Assembly (NCBI GenBank): GCA_963816545.1
Contig: CAWFLE010000006.1
Coordinates: forward strand, 248,001 to 312,000
DNA from: Albimonas sp963816545
Lineage (GTDB): Bacteria > Pseudomonadota > Alphaproteobacteria > Rhodobacterales > Rhodobacteraceae
DNA: 64,000 nucleotides
Direction: 5' to 3'
Below the pieces are notes generated by a model. That model was not told where the DNA came from. It saw nothing but the letters and a program-made list of their open reading frames with translations, and did no database searches. Made by a program: the position numbers and the translations under genes. Shown here one piece after another: positions 8,024-16,969 of the stretch (positions are counted from its first letter, which is position 1; each line of letters opens with the position of its first letter).

Positions 8024-9104
8024 GCTGGACGCCACGGACCTCCGCGCCGCCGTCTCGGCGGGCGTCGTCTCCGAGGCGCAGGCGGCGTCGCTCTCGGCGC
8101 TCGCCCTCTCCCGCCGCGGGGCGCGCGCGCAGGGGGACGAGCCGTTCGAGCTGTTCCGCGGCCTCAACGACGTGTTCGTCGCACTGGGCGTGTTCCTTCT
8201 GGGGGCGGGGCTCTCGGGCCTCGCGCTGATCCTCGGGATCGGGCCGGCGGCGGCGGCGGGGCTGGCCGGCTGCTGGCTGCTGGCGGAGTATCTGACCCGC
8301 ATCCGGCGCATGACGCTGCCGAGCCTGCTGCTCGCGCTCGGCTTCACGCTCTCGGCCACCGCGCTGGCGACGGCGATGCAGGTTCCGGGCGCGAGCCTGC
8401 GGGCGGCGCCGGATCCGCTGGTCGTGTTCCTCGCCGGCGCCGCGGCGGCGCTGGTCTTCCACCTGCGCTTCCGGCTGCCCTTCGCGCTGTTCCTGCTGGC
8501 GCTGAGCCTCTACGGCGCGCTGATCGCGCTGCTCTGGCCCGGCGAGGCGGAGGTCGCGGCGCAGATGCTGGCGGGCGGCGGGCTGGGGGCGGTCTTCGAT
8601 CTCGGCGCCTCCTCCACCTTCGCCATCGCCACGCTGGTCTTCGGCCTCGCCTGCTTCGCGGCGGCGCTGGCCTTCGACCTGCGCGATCCGCACCGGGTTT
8701 CGCGGCTGTCGGCCTGCGGGTTCTGGCTGCACCTCGCCGCGGGGCCGGCCATCGTGAACACGGTGGCGCTGAGCCTCCTGCGCCAGCAGGGGATGGGGGC
8801 GAGCCTCGGGCTCGGCCTGTTCCTCGCGCTGATCGTGGCGGCGGCGCTGGTCATCGACCGGCGGTCGTTCCTGATGGCGGCGGCGGCCTATCTCGGCTCC
8901 ATCGTCTGGAGCGCCACGGACGCCGCCGATCTGGGCGTCTCCGGCGCGCTTCTGGCGCTGGGCGCCCTGGTGATCGCGCTCGGCGCCGGGTGGACCGCGC
9001 TGCGCGCCTCGCTTCTGACCGTCCTGCCGGACTTCCCCGGCAAGGACCGTCTCCCTCCCTGGACCCCGCGCGGCGCCCGCGCGGTCAACACGAGGATCCC
9101 ATGA
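8013..9104 (+). CDS. Polytopic membrane protein between hslV and hslU
   Basis: This frame of 363 residues starts with TTG at 8013, overlapping the hslV stop, and ends in an ATGA overlap with hslU. The first ~50 residues are soluble and resemble the N-terminal helical motif of DUF2157-type membrane proteins. They are followed by roughly ten hydrophobic segments between residues 55 and 335, such as LGVFLLGAGLSGLALILGI and ALFLLALSLYGALIAL, and a short proline-rich tail. Function is unknown. Its coupled position inside the hsl operon suggests co-expression with the protease under stress, which is inference. The start codon is uncertain. Confidence 0.8.
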   Translation: MTAELDATDLRAAVSAGVVSEAQAASLSALALSRRGARAQGDEPFELFRGLNDVFVALGVFLLGAGLSGLALILGIGPAAAAGLAGCWLLAEYLTRIRRMTLPSLLLALGFTLSATALATAMQVPGASLRAAPDPLVVFLAGAAAALVFHLRFRLPFALFLLALSLYGALIALLWPGEAEVAAQMLAGGGLGAVFDLGASSTFAIATLVFGLACFAAALAFDLRDPHRVSRLSACGFWLHLAAGPAIVNTVALSLLRQQGMGASLGLGLFLALIVAAALVIDRRSFLMAAAAYLGSIVWSATDAADLGVSGALLALGALVIALGAGWTALRASLLTVLPDFPGKDRLPPWTPRGARAVNTRIP

Positions 9105-10402
9105 CCGACCTCACCCCCCGCGAGATCGTCTCCGAGCTCGACCGCTTCATCGTCGGCCAGCAGGAGGCCAAGCGCGCCGTCGCCGTGGCGCTGCGGTCCC
9201 GCTGGCGGCGCCGGCAGCTTCCCTCCGAGATGCAGGCGGAGGTGACCCCCAAGAACATCCTGATGATCGGCCCGACCGGCGTGGGCAAGACCGAGATCTC
9301 CCGCCGGCTCGCGAAGCTCGCCAAGGCGCCGTTCCTCAAGGTCGAGGCCACCAAGTTCACCGAGGTGGGCTATGTGGGCCGCGACGTGGAGCAGATCGTG
9401 CGCGACCTGGTGGAGGCCGCCATCGTCATGCTGCGCGACCAGCGGCGCGAGGAGATGAAGGCCCGCGCCCACGGGGCCGCCGAGGAGCGGGTGCTGGACG
9501 CGCTCGCCGGCTCGTCGTCGCGCGATTCCACGCGGGACATGTTCCGCCGCAAGCTGCGGTCCGGGGAGCTGGACGACACCGAGATCGAGCTGGACCTTCA
9601 GGACCAGAGCAATCCCTTCGCCATGCTGGACATCCCCGGACAGCAGCCGGGGCAGGCCATCGACATCGGGTCCATCTTCGGGAAGGCCATGGGCGGGCGG
9701 ACGAAGAAACGCCGCCTGAAGGTCCGCGAGAGCTACGAGGCGCTGATCGCCGAGGAGGCGGACAAGCTGGTGGATCAGGAGAGCCTCGCCCGCGACGCGG
9801 TCCATGCGGTGGAGCAGTCGGGGATCGTGTTCCTCGACGAGATCGACAAGGTCTGCGCGCGGGAAGGCGCTCGGGGGGCGGACGTGAGCCGCGAGGGGGT
9901 GCAGCGGGACCTGCTGCCGCTGATCGAGGGCACCACGGTCACCACCAAGCACGGCGCGGTGAAGACGGACCACATCCTGTTCATCGCCTCGGGCGCGTTC
10001 CATGTGTCCAAGCCCTCGGACCTGCTGCCGGAGTTGCAGGGGCGCCTGCCGATCCGGGTGGAGCTGAAGCCGCTGACGGAAGCGGACTTCGTGCGCATCC
10101 TGACCGACACCGACAATGCGCTGACCGGCCAGTACGCGGCGCTGCTCAAGACCGAAGGGGTGGCCGTGAGCTTCACCGAGGACGGGGTGGCGGCGCTGGC
10201 CGAGATCGCGGCGGAGGTGAACCGGACGGTGGAGAACATCGGCGCCCGGCGGCTCCACACCATCCTGGAGCGGGTGTTCGAGGACCTGTCCTTCGAGGCG
10301 CCCGACCGCTCGGGCCAGGCCGTGGAGATCGACCGCGCCTATGTGGAGGCCCGGGTGGCGGAGCTGGCGAAGTCCACCGACATGAGCCGCTACGTGCTGT
10401 AA
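9101..10402 (+). CDS. hslU: ATP-dependent protease ATPase subunit HslU
   Basis: HslU (ClpY) is the hexameric AAA+ unfoldase that feeds HslV. The 433-residue protein has the expected order: an N-terminal region LTPREIVSELDRFIVGQ, Walker A GPTGVGKTE at 57-65, the inserted I domain (about 105-235), Walker B IVFLDEIDK near 245 and a C-terminal domain. It ends in SRYVL, matching the conserved C-terminal tail that docks into HslV. The start ATG is inside an ATGA overlap with the preceding membrane-protein gene. Confidence 0.98.
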   Translation: MTDLTPREIVSELDRFIVGQQEAKRAVAVALRSRWRRRQLPSEMQAEVTPKNILMIGPTGVGKTEISRRLAKLAKAPFLKVEATKFTEVGYVGRDVEQIVRDLVEAAIVMLRDQRREEMKARAHGAAEERVLDALAGSSSRDSTRDMFRRKLRSGELDDTEIELDLQDQSNPFAMLDIPGQQPGQAIDIGSIFGKAMGGRTKKRRLKVRESYEALIAEEADKLVDQESLARDAVHAVEQSGIVFLDEIDKVCAREGARGADVSREGVQRDLLPLIEGTTVTTKHGAVKTDHILFIASGAFHVSKPSDLLPELQGRLPIRVELKPLTEADFVRILTDTDNALTGQYAALLKTEGVAVSFTEDGVAALAEIAAEVNRTVENIGARRLHTILERVFEDLSFEAPDRSGQAVEIDRAYVEARVAELAKSTDMSRYVL

Positions 10403-10415
10403 CGCGTTTCGCAGC

Positions 10416-10440
10416 GGGGCGTTTCGCAGCGAAGCGCCCC
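10416..10440 (+). terminator. Hairpin after hslU
   Basis: An 11-base stem (GGGGCGTTTCG paired with CGAAGCGCCCC, one G-T wobble) with a CAG loop begins 14 bases after the hslU stop. There is no following T run, so it may act as a weak or factor-assisted terminator for the hsl operon. Confidence 0.5.
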
Positions 10441-10601
10441 CCTGCGGATACGGACATGCAGGTCGATCAAAGGGTTGCTGGAGCGGGTTTGTAGAATTAA
10501 CCGCTTTGGTAACCTTTGTTCCGCACCCTGCGGCGTCTCGGGCTTTGCCCGACGCCGGACGACCATGCATCCTGCGCCGGTCCGCAGAAGGAGCCGCCAA
10601 G

Positions 10602-12053
10602 ATGAAGCCCGCCGCCCCCGTCGAGTTCGAGCGCGCGCCGGACCAGCTCTACGTTCCGAAGAACCCGCCGCCGTCGGTGGAGCGGCTGGAGCGCTCGCCC
10701 CTCCTGCGCAGGATCAACATGATCCGCACCATCGTGCGGTCCAGCCGCAACCTGCTGGACATGGTCCACCCGGACCTCGCGGACCGGCGGTGGATCGTGT
10801 CCCGCGTCGGGCCGGAGACGGTGATCACGGTCAACGACGCGGACCTCGCGCGTCATGTCATGCAGGGCAACGCCGACAATTACATCAAGGGGCGGTTCTA
10901 CGAGATCGTGTTCTCGCTGTTCCTGGGGCGGTCCTCGTTGACCATGGACGGGCCGGACTGGCGGCAGCGGCGGCGGCTGATCTCGCCCGCGTTCAACGCC
11001 CGCGCCATCAAGTCCTGCGAGGGGATCGTCGTTCGCCATGTGGAGGCGATGCTGGCGGACTGGGAGCGCGCGGCGCGCGAGGAGCGGGACGTGGACCTCA
11101 CCGAGGCGGTCTCGGCGCTCGCCATGCGGGTGGCGATGGAGGCGTTCTTCTCCTCGGACATGGGGGAGGAGACGGCGCGCATCGGGCGGCTGATGGACCT
11201 GACCATCACCGATGCGGGCTCGCCGCCCTTCGCGGACATCATGGGGCTGGGGCGCTGGGCGCCGCGCCGGTCCCGGCGCAAGGGGCTGGCGGCGAAGGCG
11301 GAGCTGGATGCGTGGCTGTTCGCGCTGATCGACGAGCGGCTTTCGCGGCGGGGGGAGGGGGAGCCGGCGAGCCCGGACCTGCTGGATATCCTTGTCCATG
11401 CGCGGGACGAGGAGACCGGGGCCCTGCTGGACCGGGAGGCGATCCGCAACGAGGTGCTGACCCTGTTCGCGGCGGGGCACGAGACCACGGCCCTGTCGCT
11501 CGCGTGGGGGCTGGACCGGCTGGCGCGGGAGCCCGAATGGCAGGACCGGCTGGCCGAGGCGGCGATCGAGGCGCAGGCGGACGGGCCGCTGGAGCCCGCG
11601 CAGGCGAAGGCGGTTCCGCTGATCCCCGCCGCCTATGACGAGATGCTGCGGCTTTATCCGCCGGCCTTCAACATCGGGCGGCAGGCGCTGGAGGCGGACC
11701 GGTTCGAGGATCTGGAGATCAAGCGGGGGGCGCGCTTCCAGATCGTGATCGGCTACATTCACCGCAATCCGAGATACTGGGCCGAGCCGGGGCGGTTCGA
11801 CCCCGCGCGCTTCCTGCCCGAGGGGCGGGCGGGGCGGCATCCGTTCGCGCATATCCCCTTCGGGGGCGGCCCGCGCATCTGCGTGGGGCTGGCGCTGGCG
11901 CGGCTGGAAGGGCTGATGACGCTCGCGCGCACGCTGCCGCGGTTCCGGCTGGAGCCGGTGGGCGCGCCGCCGGAGCCGCTGGGCAAGATCACGCTGCGCA
12001 CGCGCCAGCCGGTGCGCCTGCGGCCGAGGCTGCGGGAGGCGTCCGGGGCCTGA
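10602..12053 (+). CDS. Cytochrome P450
   Basis: The 483-residue protein has every P450 signature. The I-helix oxygen-activation motif AAGHETTALS lies near 290-298, ExxR in EMLRLYPP (E347, R350), and the heme loop FGGGPRICVG with the cysteine ligand C427. The start MKPAAPVEF has AAGGAG eight bases upstream. Lacking an N-terminal membrane anchor, it should be soluble and needs an external ferredoxin system, which is not in this window. The sequence looks like the CYP102-unrelated, BM3-type or fatty-acid/alkane hydroxylase clades seen in Rhodobacteraceae, but the substrate cannot be assigned. The gene stands alone, with a 220-base gap to the next gene. Confidence 0.95.
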   Translation: MKPAAPVEFERAPDQLYVPKNPPPSVERLERSPLLRRINMIRTIVRSSRNLLDMVHPDLADRRWIVSRVGPETVITVNDADLARHVMQGNADNYIKGRFYEIVFSLFLGRSSLTMDGPDWRQRRRLISPAFNARAIKSCEGIVVRHVEAMLADWERAAREERDVDLTEAVSALAMRVAMEAFFSSDMGEETARIGRLMDLTITDAGSPPFADIMGLGRWAPRRSRRKGLAAKAELDAWLFALIDERLSRRGEGEPASPDLLDILVHARDEETGALLDREAIRNEVLTLFAAGHETTALSLAWGLDRLAREPEWQDRLAEAAIEAQADGPLEPAQAKAVPLIPAAYDEMLRLYPPAFNIGRQALEADRFEDLEIKRGARFQIVIGYIHRNPRYWAEPGRFDPARFLPEGRAGRHPFAHIPFGGGPRICVGLALARLEGLMTLARTLPRFRLEPVGAPPEPLGKITLRTRQPVRLRPRLREASGA

Positions 12054-12275
12054 GCCTTGCGGGGCGAGGTTGTGCGGGCGTGGCGTCGGCGGAGGCGTCC
12101 GCTTGAAAGGCTCGCCGACCGGGAGCGATGGCGACGCGGGTCTTCGGCGCGAGGCGAGCGGCGCGGCTGCGGCGGCCACGGCTCCTGGCGGCGCGCCTGA
12201 GGCGACACCGCGCCACGGGGGGCGCCGTTCGCAATCCGTGCCGGAGCGCTATGTTCAGGCCTCCCGGAGATTTTC

Positions 12276-13523
12276 TTGACTGTCGCAGCCCCCGCCAGCT
12301 TTCCCGCCTTTCTGCGCGCCAACGCCCCGTGGCTTGGCGCGGGGGCGCTGCTGACGCTGGCGTCGTCCTTCGGGCAGACCTTCTTCATCGCGCTGTTCGC
12401 CGGAGAGATCCGGGCGGAGTTCGGGTTGTCGCACGGGGCCTGGGGCGGGATCTACACGGCGGGCACGCTGATGTCGGCGGCGCTGATGCTGTGGGCGGGC
12501 GCGCTGACGGACCGGTTCCGCACGCGCACGCTGGCGGCGGTGCTGCTGGCGCTTCTGTCGGGGGCGTGCCTGCTGGCGGCCTCGGTCTGGTCCGGGGCGG
12601 CGCTGGTGGGGGCGATCTTCGCGCTGCGCTTCTGCGGGCAGGGGATGCTGTATCACACGGCGGTCGTGTCGATGGGGCGCTGGTTCTCGGCCCATCGGGG
12701 ACGGGCGGTGGCGGTCGCGGGCATGGGCATCGCGGCCGGAGAGGCGGTGCTGCCGCTGGTCTTCGTGTCGCTGATCGGGGTGCTGGGGTGGCGGGGCGCC
12801 TGGGGGGCGGCGGCGGTCTGCGCGCTGGCGCTCGCGCCGCTCGCGCCCCTGCTGCTGAGGCGGGAGCGGACGCCGCAAAGCCACGCGGAGACCGACGCCT
12901 CGCCGGGGATGGAGGGGCGGCACTGGACCCGGCCCGAGGCGCTGCGCCACTGGCTGTTCTGGGCGACGTTTCCGGGGTTCCTCGCGGCGCCGGTGTTCGG
13001 GACGGCCTTCATGTTCCAGCAGGCGCATATGGCCGAGATCAAGGGCTGGACGCTGGCGGAGTTCGCGGCGCTGTTCCCGCTTTATGTGGCGTGCCTGATC
13101 CCCTCGACGTTCCTCGCGGGCTGGGCGGCGGACCGCTTCGGCGCGGGGCGGGCGCTGCCGGTCTGGCCGCTGCTGCTGGCCTGCGGGCTGGGCGTGGCGG
13201 CGGTGGGGGAGACGCTGCCGGCCGCGGCGCTGGCGATGGCGCTGCTGGGGGCGATGCAGGGCGCGGGCTCGGCGCTCTCGGGGGCGTTCTGGCCGGAGAT
13301 GTACGGGACGCGCCACCTGGGCGCGATCCGGGCGACGGCGTCCTCGGCGATGGTGTTCGCGACGGCGCTGGGCCCGGGGCTGTCGGGATGGCTGCTGGAT
13401 CTTGGGGTTGGATTTGAAACCCAGCTTTCAGGAATGGCGTTCTATGGTCTTGCGATGTCGGGCGTGTTCATGTGGGCGATGCGGCGGGCCGCGCCCGCGC
13501 TGGAGCGAAGGGAAATGGTATGA
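12276..13523 (+). CDS. MFS transporter
   Basis: A 415-residue major facilitator superfamily protein with twelve likely membrane helices. The MFS loop motif between helices 2 and 3 is recognisable as LTDRFRTRTLA, and a second copy appears after helix 8 as WAADRFGAGRALP. The start is TTG at 12276, with GGAG six bases upstream; there is no better in-frame ATG or GTG near the N-terminus. It is coupled by ATGA to the small gene that follows. The transported compound is unknown. Confidence 0.88.
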   Translation: MTVAAPASFPAFLRANAPWLGAGALLTLASSFGQTFFIALFAGEIRAEFGLSHGAWGGIYTAGTLMSAALMLWAGALTDRFRTRTLAAVLLALLSGACLLAASVWSGAALVGAIFALRFCGQGMLYHTAVVSMGRWFSAHRGRAVAVAGMGIAAGEAVLPLVFVSLIGVLGWRGAWGAAAVCALALAPLAPLLLRRERTPQSHAETDASPGMEGRHWTRPEALRHWLFWATFPGFLAAPVFGTAFMFQQAHMAEIKGWTLAEFAALFPLYVACLIPSTFLAGWAADRFGAGRALPVWPLLLACGLGVAAVGETLPAAALAMALLGAMQGAGSALSGAFWPEMYGTRHLGAIRATASSAMVFATALGPGLSGWLLDLGVGFETQLSGMAFYGLAMSGVFMWAMRRAAPALERREMV

Positions 13524-13849
13524 GCCGTAAGGGCAAGGGCGGAAGCTGGGGGGGCACGGACCCCTTCGGCCCCTGGCGAATGTGGAGCGAGATGATGCGC
13601 TTCCAGACGGAGATGACGCTTGCCGCCTCCGAGGTGGTGGCGCGGCGGGTGCATCTGTTCGCCACCGGCGCCCTTACGGCGGAGGAGGCGACCCGCATGG
13701 TGATGGAGAAGCCGGCCGCCATGGCCAAGGGGATGGAGGCTGGCGCGCGGGCCTTCGTCGCGGGCGCGTCGCCCCATGACGCGTTCATGGAGGCGGCGGA
13801 GCCGATCTCCGACCGGGCGCAGGCGAATGCGCGGCGACTGCGCCGCTAG
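13520..13849 (+). CDS. Small helical protein, phasin-like in character
   Basis: A 109-residue protein that starts in an ATGA overlap with the MFS gene. It opens with a glycine/tryptophan-rich stretch (GGSWGGTDPFGPWRMWSEMM). A long amphipathic helix region of methionine- and alanine-rich sequence follows (MTLAASEVVARRVHLFATG, EKPAAMAKGMEAGARAF), a pattern seen in phasins and similar granule- or membrane-associated proteins. I cannot place it in a named family. Its role beside the transporter is unknown. Confidence 0.6.
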   Translation: MSRKGKGGSWGGTDPFGPWRMWSEMMRFQTEMTLAASEVVARRVHLFATGALTAEEATRMVMEKPAAMAKGMEAGARAFVAGASPHDAFMEAAEPISDRAQANARRLRR

Positions 13850-14436
13850 CCGCCGGACGCATCCGCCAGGACGCCGGGCATCCGGGCGCGCTCTTCGACC
13901 CGCCGGGTGGGCGTTGGGCGGAGGTTGGCCCCGGTCGGCCGCCTCCTTCGGTCGAATCGGGCGCGGCCTGCCTCGGGCGGGGCGGCGCGGATGAGGCGGA
14001 GCGATTCGCCGAGCAGGAAGATCCGGGAACCGAGCACGTCCCGGCGGCGCAGGTGAGCGACGGCGGCGGCGAGGTCCACCTGCCGCCCGAGGTCGCGGGA
14101 GGCGATGCCGGTCACCCGACGCTCCACCTTGTCGAGCGTGTCGACGATGTAGTCGAGCGAGCGGTCCAGCGCCGAGCGGACGGAGTCGCCCCGCGCCTCG
14201 TCCGGTGACCGGACCCAAACGGCCAGGCCCCCCCCGCGCGCGATTTGCCTGGCCGGGGGGGAACGGGTGGGGCGGCTGCGACAGGGTAGGCGAGGGCGCG
14301 CGGAGAGTGAGCGCCGCATCGGGAGGGAGCGCCGCATCAGCAGGCGCAGGCCCGCCTCCAGATGCAGGACACGCTCCGCCATGCGGCGGAGCGTGGGGGC
14401 GAAGATCAGCGCAAGGATCAGGAGCTGGCGGGCCAT
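13846..14436 (-). CDS. Possible unknown protein convergent with the small helical gene
   Basis: This frame encodes up to 196 residues and ends in a four-base convergent overlap with the preceding gene. The middle part (SLDYIVDTLDKVERRV and the segment to LLGESLRLIRAAPP) reads like a helical protein, while both ends are arginine-rich and low in complexity. The nominal ATG at 14436 lies inside a perfect 16-base hairpin and has no ribosome binding site, and a second candidate start near 14382 lies inside another hairpin. The gene is therefore doubtful; it may be shorter or not translated. Confidence 0.3.
   Translation of the reverse strand: MARQLLILALIFAPTLRRMAERVLHLEAGLRLLMRRSLPMRRSLSARPRLPCRSRPTRSPPARQIARGGGLAVWVRSPDEARGDSVRSALDRSLDYIVDTLDKVERRVTGIASRDLGRQVDLAAAVAHLRRRDVLGSRIFLLGESLRLIRAAPPEAGRARFDRRRRPTGANLRPTPTRRVEERARMPGVLADASGG
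14370..14395. repeat. Perfect inverted repeat, second hairpin downstream of leuC
   Basis: CACGCTCCGCC and GGCGGAGCGTG form an 11-base perfect stem with a 4-base loop. It lies about 25 bases beyond the larger hairpin and could be part of the same transcript-end structure. Confidence 0.5.
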
Positions 14437-14457
14437 GCGAGATGGCCCGCCAGCTCC
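14421..14457 (-). terminator. Strong hairpin after leuC
   Basis: A perfect 16-base inverted repeat (GGAGCTGGCGGGCCAT and its complement) with a 5-base loop starts 19 bases after the corrected leuC stop codon. No T tract follows on the minus strand, but the size and place suit a transcription end or an mRNA-stabilising stem. Confidence 0.6.
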
Positions 14458-14475
14458 ACGATCAGGGAAAGGGCG

Positions 14476-15883
14476 TCAGCCGAGTTCCCGGACGTCCGTC
14501 AGGCGGCCGGTGACCGCCGCCGCCGCCGCCATGGCGGGGCTGAGGAGGTGGGTGCGGCCGCCGCGGCCCTGACGGCCCTCGAAGTTGCGGTTGGAGGTGG
14601 AGGCGCAGCGCTCCCCGGGCGCGAGCTGGTCGGGGTTCATGCCGAGGCACATGGAGCAGCCGGCCATGCGCCACTCGAAGCCCGGCCTCGATCAGCTTCT
14701 GGGCGATGCCCTCCTCCTCCGCCTGGGCGCGCACGAGGCCGGAGCCGGGGACGATCATGGCGCGCAGGCCCTCCTTGACGCGGCGGCCCTCCATGACCTT
14801 GGCGACCTCGCGCAGATCCTCGATCCGGCCGTTGGTGCACGAGCCGATGAAGACGGTGTCGATCTGCACGTCCTTGAGGGGGGTGCCGGGGATCAGGCCC
14901 ATGTAGTCGAGCGACCGCTTGGCCGCCGCCTGCTTGCCGCCGGTGAAATCCTCCGGCCGCGGGACGATGGCGGAGATGGGGAGCACGTCCTCGGGCGAGG
15001 TTCCCCAGGTGACCACGGGCTCGATCTCGGCGGCGTCGATCTCCACGACCTTGTCGTAATGGGCGCCCTCGTCGGAGAAGAGGGTGCGCCACTGGGCCTC
15101 GGCCATCTCCCAGGCGGCGCCTTTCGGGGCGTGGGGGCGGCCCTTCACGTAGGCGAAGGTCTTTTCGTCGGGGGCGATGAGACCGGCGCGGGCGCCGCCC
15201 TCGATCGCCATGTTGCAGATGGTCATGCGGCCTTCCATCGACAGCTCCCGGATCGCGGAGCCGGCGTATTCGATGACGTGGCCGGTGCCGCCCGCCGTGC
15301 CGGTGCGGCCGATGACGGTCAGCGTGATGTCCTTGGCGGTGACGCCGAGGGGGAGCTTGCCCTCGACCTTCACCAGCATGTTCTTCGACTTGTTCTGGAT
15401 CAGCGTCTGGGTGGCGAGGACGTGCTCCACCTCCGAGGTGCCGATGCCGTGGGCGAGCGCCCCGAAGGCGCCGTGGGTGGCGGTGTGGCTGTCGCCGCAG
15501 ACGATGGTCATGCCGGGCTGGGTCCAGCCCTGCTCGGGCCCGATGATGTGGACGATGCCCTGACGCACGTCGTCGACGCCGTAATAGGTGATCCCGTTGG
15601 ATTCCGCGTTCGACTTGAGGGTGTCGACCTGAATGCGGGATTCCTCGTTCTCGATGCCCTTGGCGCGGCCCTCGTCGGTGGGGACGTTGTGGTCGGGGAC
15701 GGCGACGGTGGCGTCGGGGCGGCGGACCTTGCGGCCGGTCATGCGCAGGCCCTCGAACGCTTGGGGGCTGGTGACTTCATGGACCAGGTGGCGGTCGATG
15801 TAGATCAGGCAGGTGCCGTCCTCGGCCTCGTGCACCAGGTGGGTGTCCCAGATCTTGTCGTAGAGGGTCTTGGGGGCGGACAT
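14476..15883 (-). pseudogene. leuC: 3-isopropylmalate dehydratase large subunit LeuC, frameshifted
   Basis: LeuC, with LeuD, isomerises 2-isopropylmalate to 3-isopropylmalate in leucine synthesis, using a [4Fe-4S] cluster. The first ~400 residues are fully conserved, including VCGDSHTATHGAFGALA and FIGSCTNGR, which carries the first cluster cysteine. At 14681-14683 a run GGG replaces an expected GG. The frame then shifts and the last two cluster cysteines are lost. Removing one G restores GFEWRMAGCSMCLGMNPDQ and the proper ending, giving 468 residues, the normal family length. Either this is an assembly or sequencing error, or the strain needs leucine. leuD is not in the window. Confidence 0.9.
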
Positions 15884-16046
15884 CGGAGGTCTCCGGAATA
15901 AGAGGTCGTCGGGGTCGTCGTCGGGGCGGGCGGCTCAGACGGCTGCCGGCAGCTCCGCGAGGAGCCCGAAGAAGCGCCACGGCAGGCGGGCGCGGTCGGT
16001 CATGACGAGAGGTCCGGACATGGGGCGGAAATTATGCGCCGCGGCG

Positions 16047-16131
16047 GCCGCACGCAAGCGTCGTCGTCGCGTGGGCCGCACGCGAGCGTCGTCATCGCGC
16101 GCGGCTGCGCGCAGGCGTCGTCATCGCGCGG
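16047..16131. repeat. Three tandem copies of a 28-29 base GC-rich unit
   Basis: Units begin at 16047, 16075 and 16104 and share the core GCGTCGTCATCGCG with few changes. They fill most of the space between leuC and the EamA gene, and the third copy overlaps the EamA stop codon. They have no spacers, so this is a minisatellite-like array, not a CRISPR. A role is not evident. Confidence 0.65.
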
Positions 16132-16969
16132 ACCGCGAGGCGAGCGCGGCGGCGCCGAGCCCGCCCAGGATCAGCGCGGCGGCGACGGCGAAGCGCGGGG
16201 TGGGCGTCTCGTGGAGGAAGAGGAGCCCGCCGGCGAGCGCGATCAGCGGGACGGCGAGCTGGGCGACGGCGGCCATCGAGGCCTCGAGCCGCGGCAGGAC
16301 CGCGTACCAGACGGCGTAGCCGCAGCCGGAGGCCAGCGCGCCCGAGGCGATGGCGAGCGCCGCCTCGCGCGCGCCGAGGCCGGGCGCCGCGCCGAGGGCC
16401 AGCGCCGCGAGCCAGAGCGCGACCGCGGCGGGGGCAGCCGCGACGAAGGCCGAGGCGGTGTCGGCGAGCGGGTGCGCCGAGCCGCGGCCGCGCAGGGAAT
16501 AGACGCCCCAGGCCGCGCCCGCGCCCGCCATCAGAAGCGCGGAGACGAGGTCCGGCGCCTGCGCCCCCGGCGCCGCCAGCACGCCAAGGCCCGCCAGCCC
16601 GCAGGCGGCCCCGAACCAGCGCAGGGGGGCGGGACGCTCTCCGCCCATGAGGCCGCCCGCGAACATCGCGATCTGGACGGCGCCGAAGAGGATCAGCGCG
16701 CCGAGCCCCGCCGGCAGGCCGAGATAGGCGACGGAGAAGAGGCCGGCATAGGCGAGCAGCGCCAGCGCGGAGACCGGGGAGGGGGGGCGGATCCTCGCCC
16801 CGCGCAGCGCCATCAGCCCGGCGAGCGCGGCGGCGCCCGAGCCGAGGCGCAGGGCGGTGAAGGCGGCGGGGTCGGGATGGGCGCCGGTCAGCGCGGCCCG
16901 GCAGAGCACCGAGTTCGCGGCGAAGGCGATGAGCGCGGTCAGCGTCAGGAGGGGGACGCGCGGGCTCAC
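16121..16969 (-). CDS. EamA/DMT-family transporter
   Basis: A 282-residue inner membrane protein with ten likely helices arranged as two EamA repeats (about 5-135 and 145-280), the pattern of the drug/metabolite transporter superfamily (RhaT/YdcZ-like). Recognisable parts are NSVLCRAALTG near the first helix and the glycine- and proline-rich ends of repeat two (VPLIALAGGLLFLHE). The start is GTG at 16969, in a GTGA overlap with the esterase gene upstream. The substrate is unknown. Confidence 0.88.
   Translation of the reverse strand: MSPRVPLLTLTALIAFAANSVLCRAALTGAHPDPAAFTALRLGSGAAALAGLMALRGARIRPPSPVSALALLAYAGLFSVAYLGLPAGLGALILFGAVQIAMFAGGLMGGERPAPLRWFGAACGLAGLGVLAAPGAQAPDLVSALLMAGAGAAWGVYSLRGRGSAHPLADTASAFVAAAPAAVALWLAALALGAAPGLGAREAALAIASGALASGCGYAVWYAVLPRLEASMAAVAQLAVPLIALAGGLLFLHETPTPRFAVAAALILGGLGAAALASRSAR

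Noticed and set aside
16047..16131. Short repeat array as a CRISPR
   Set aside because: Three units directly abut each other without spacers and there are no cas genes.
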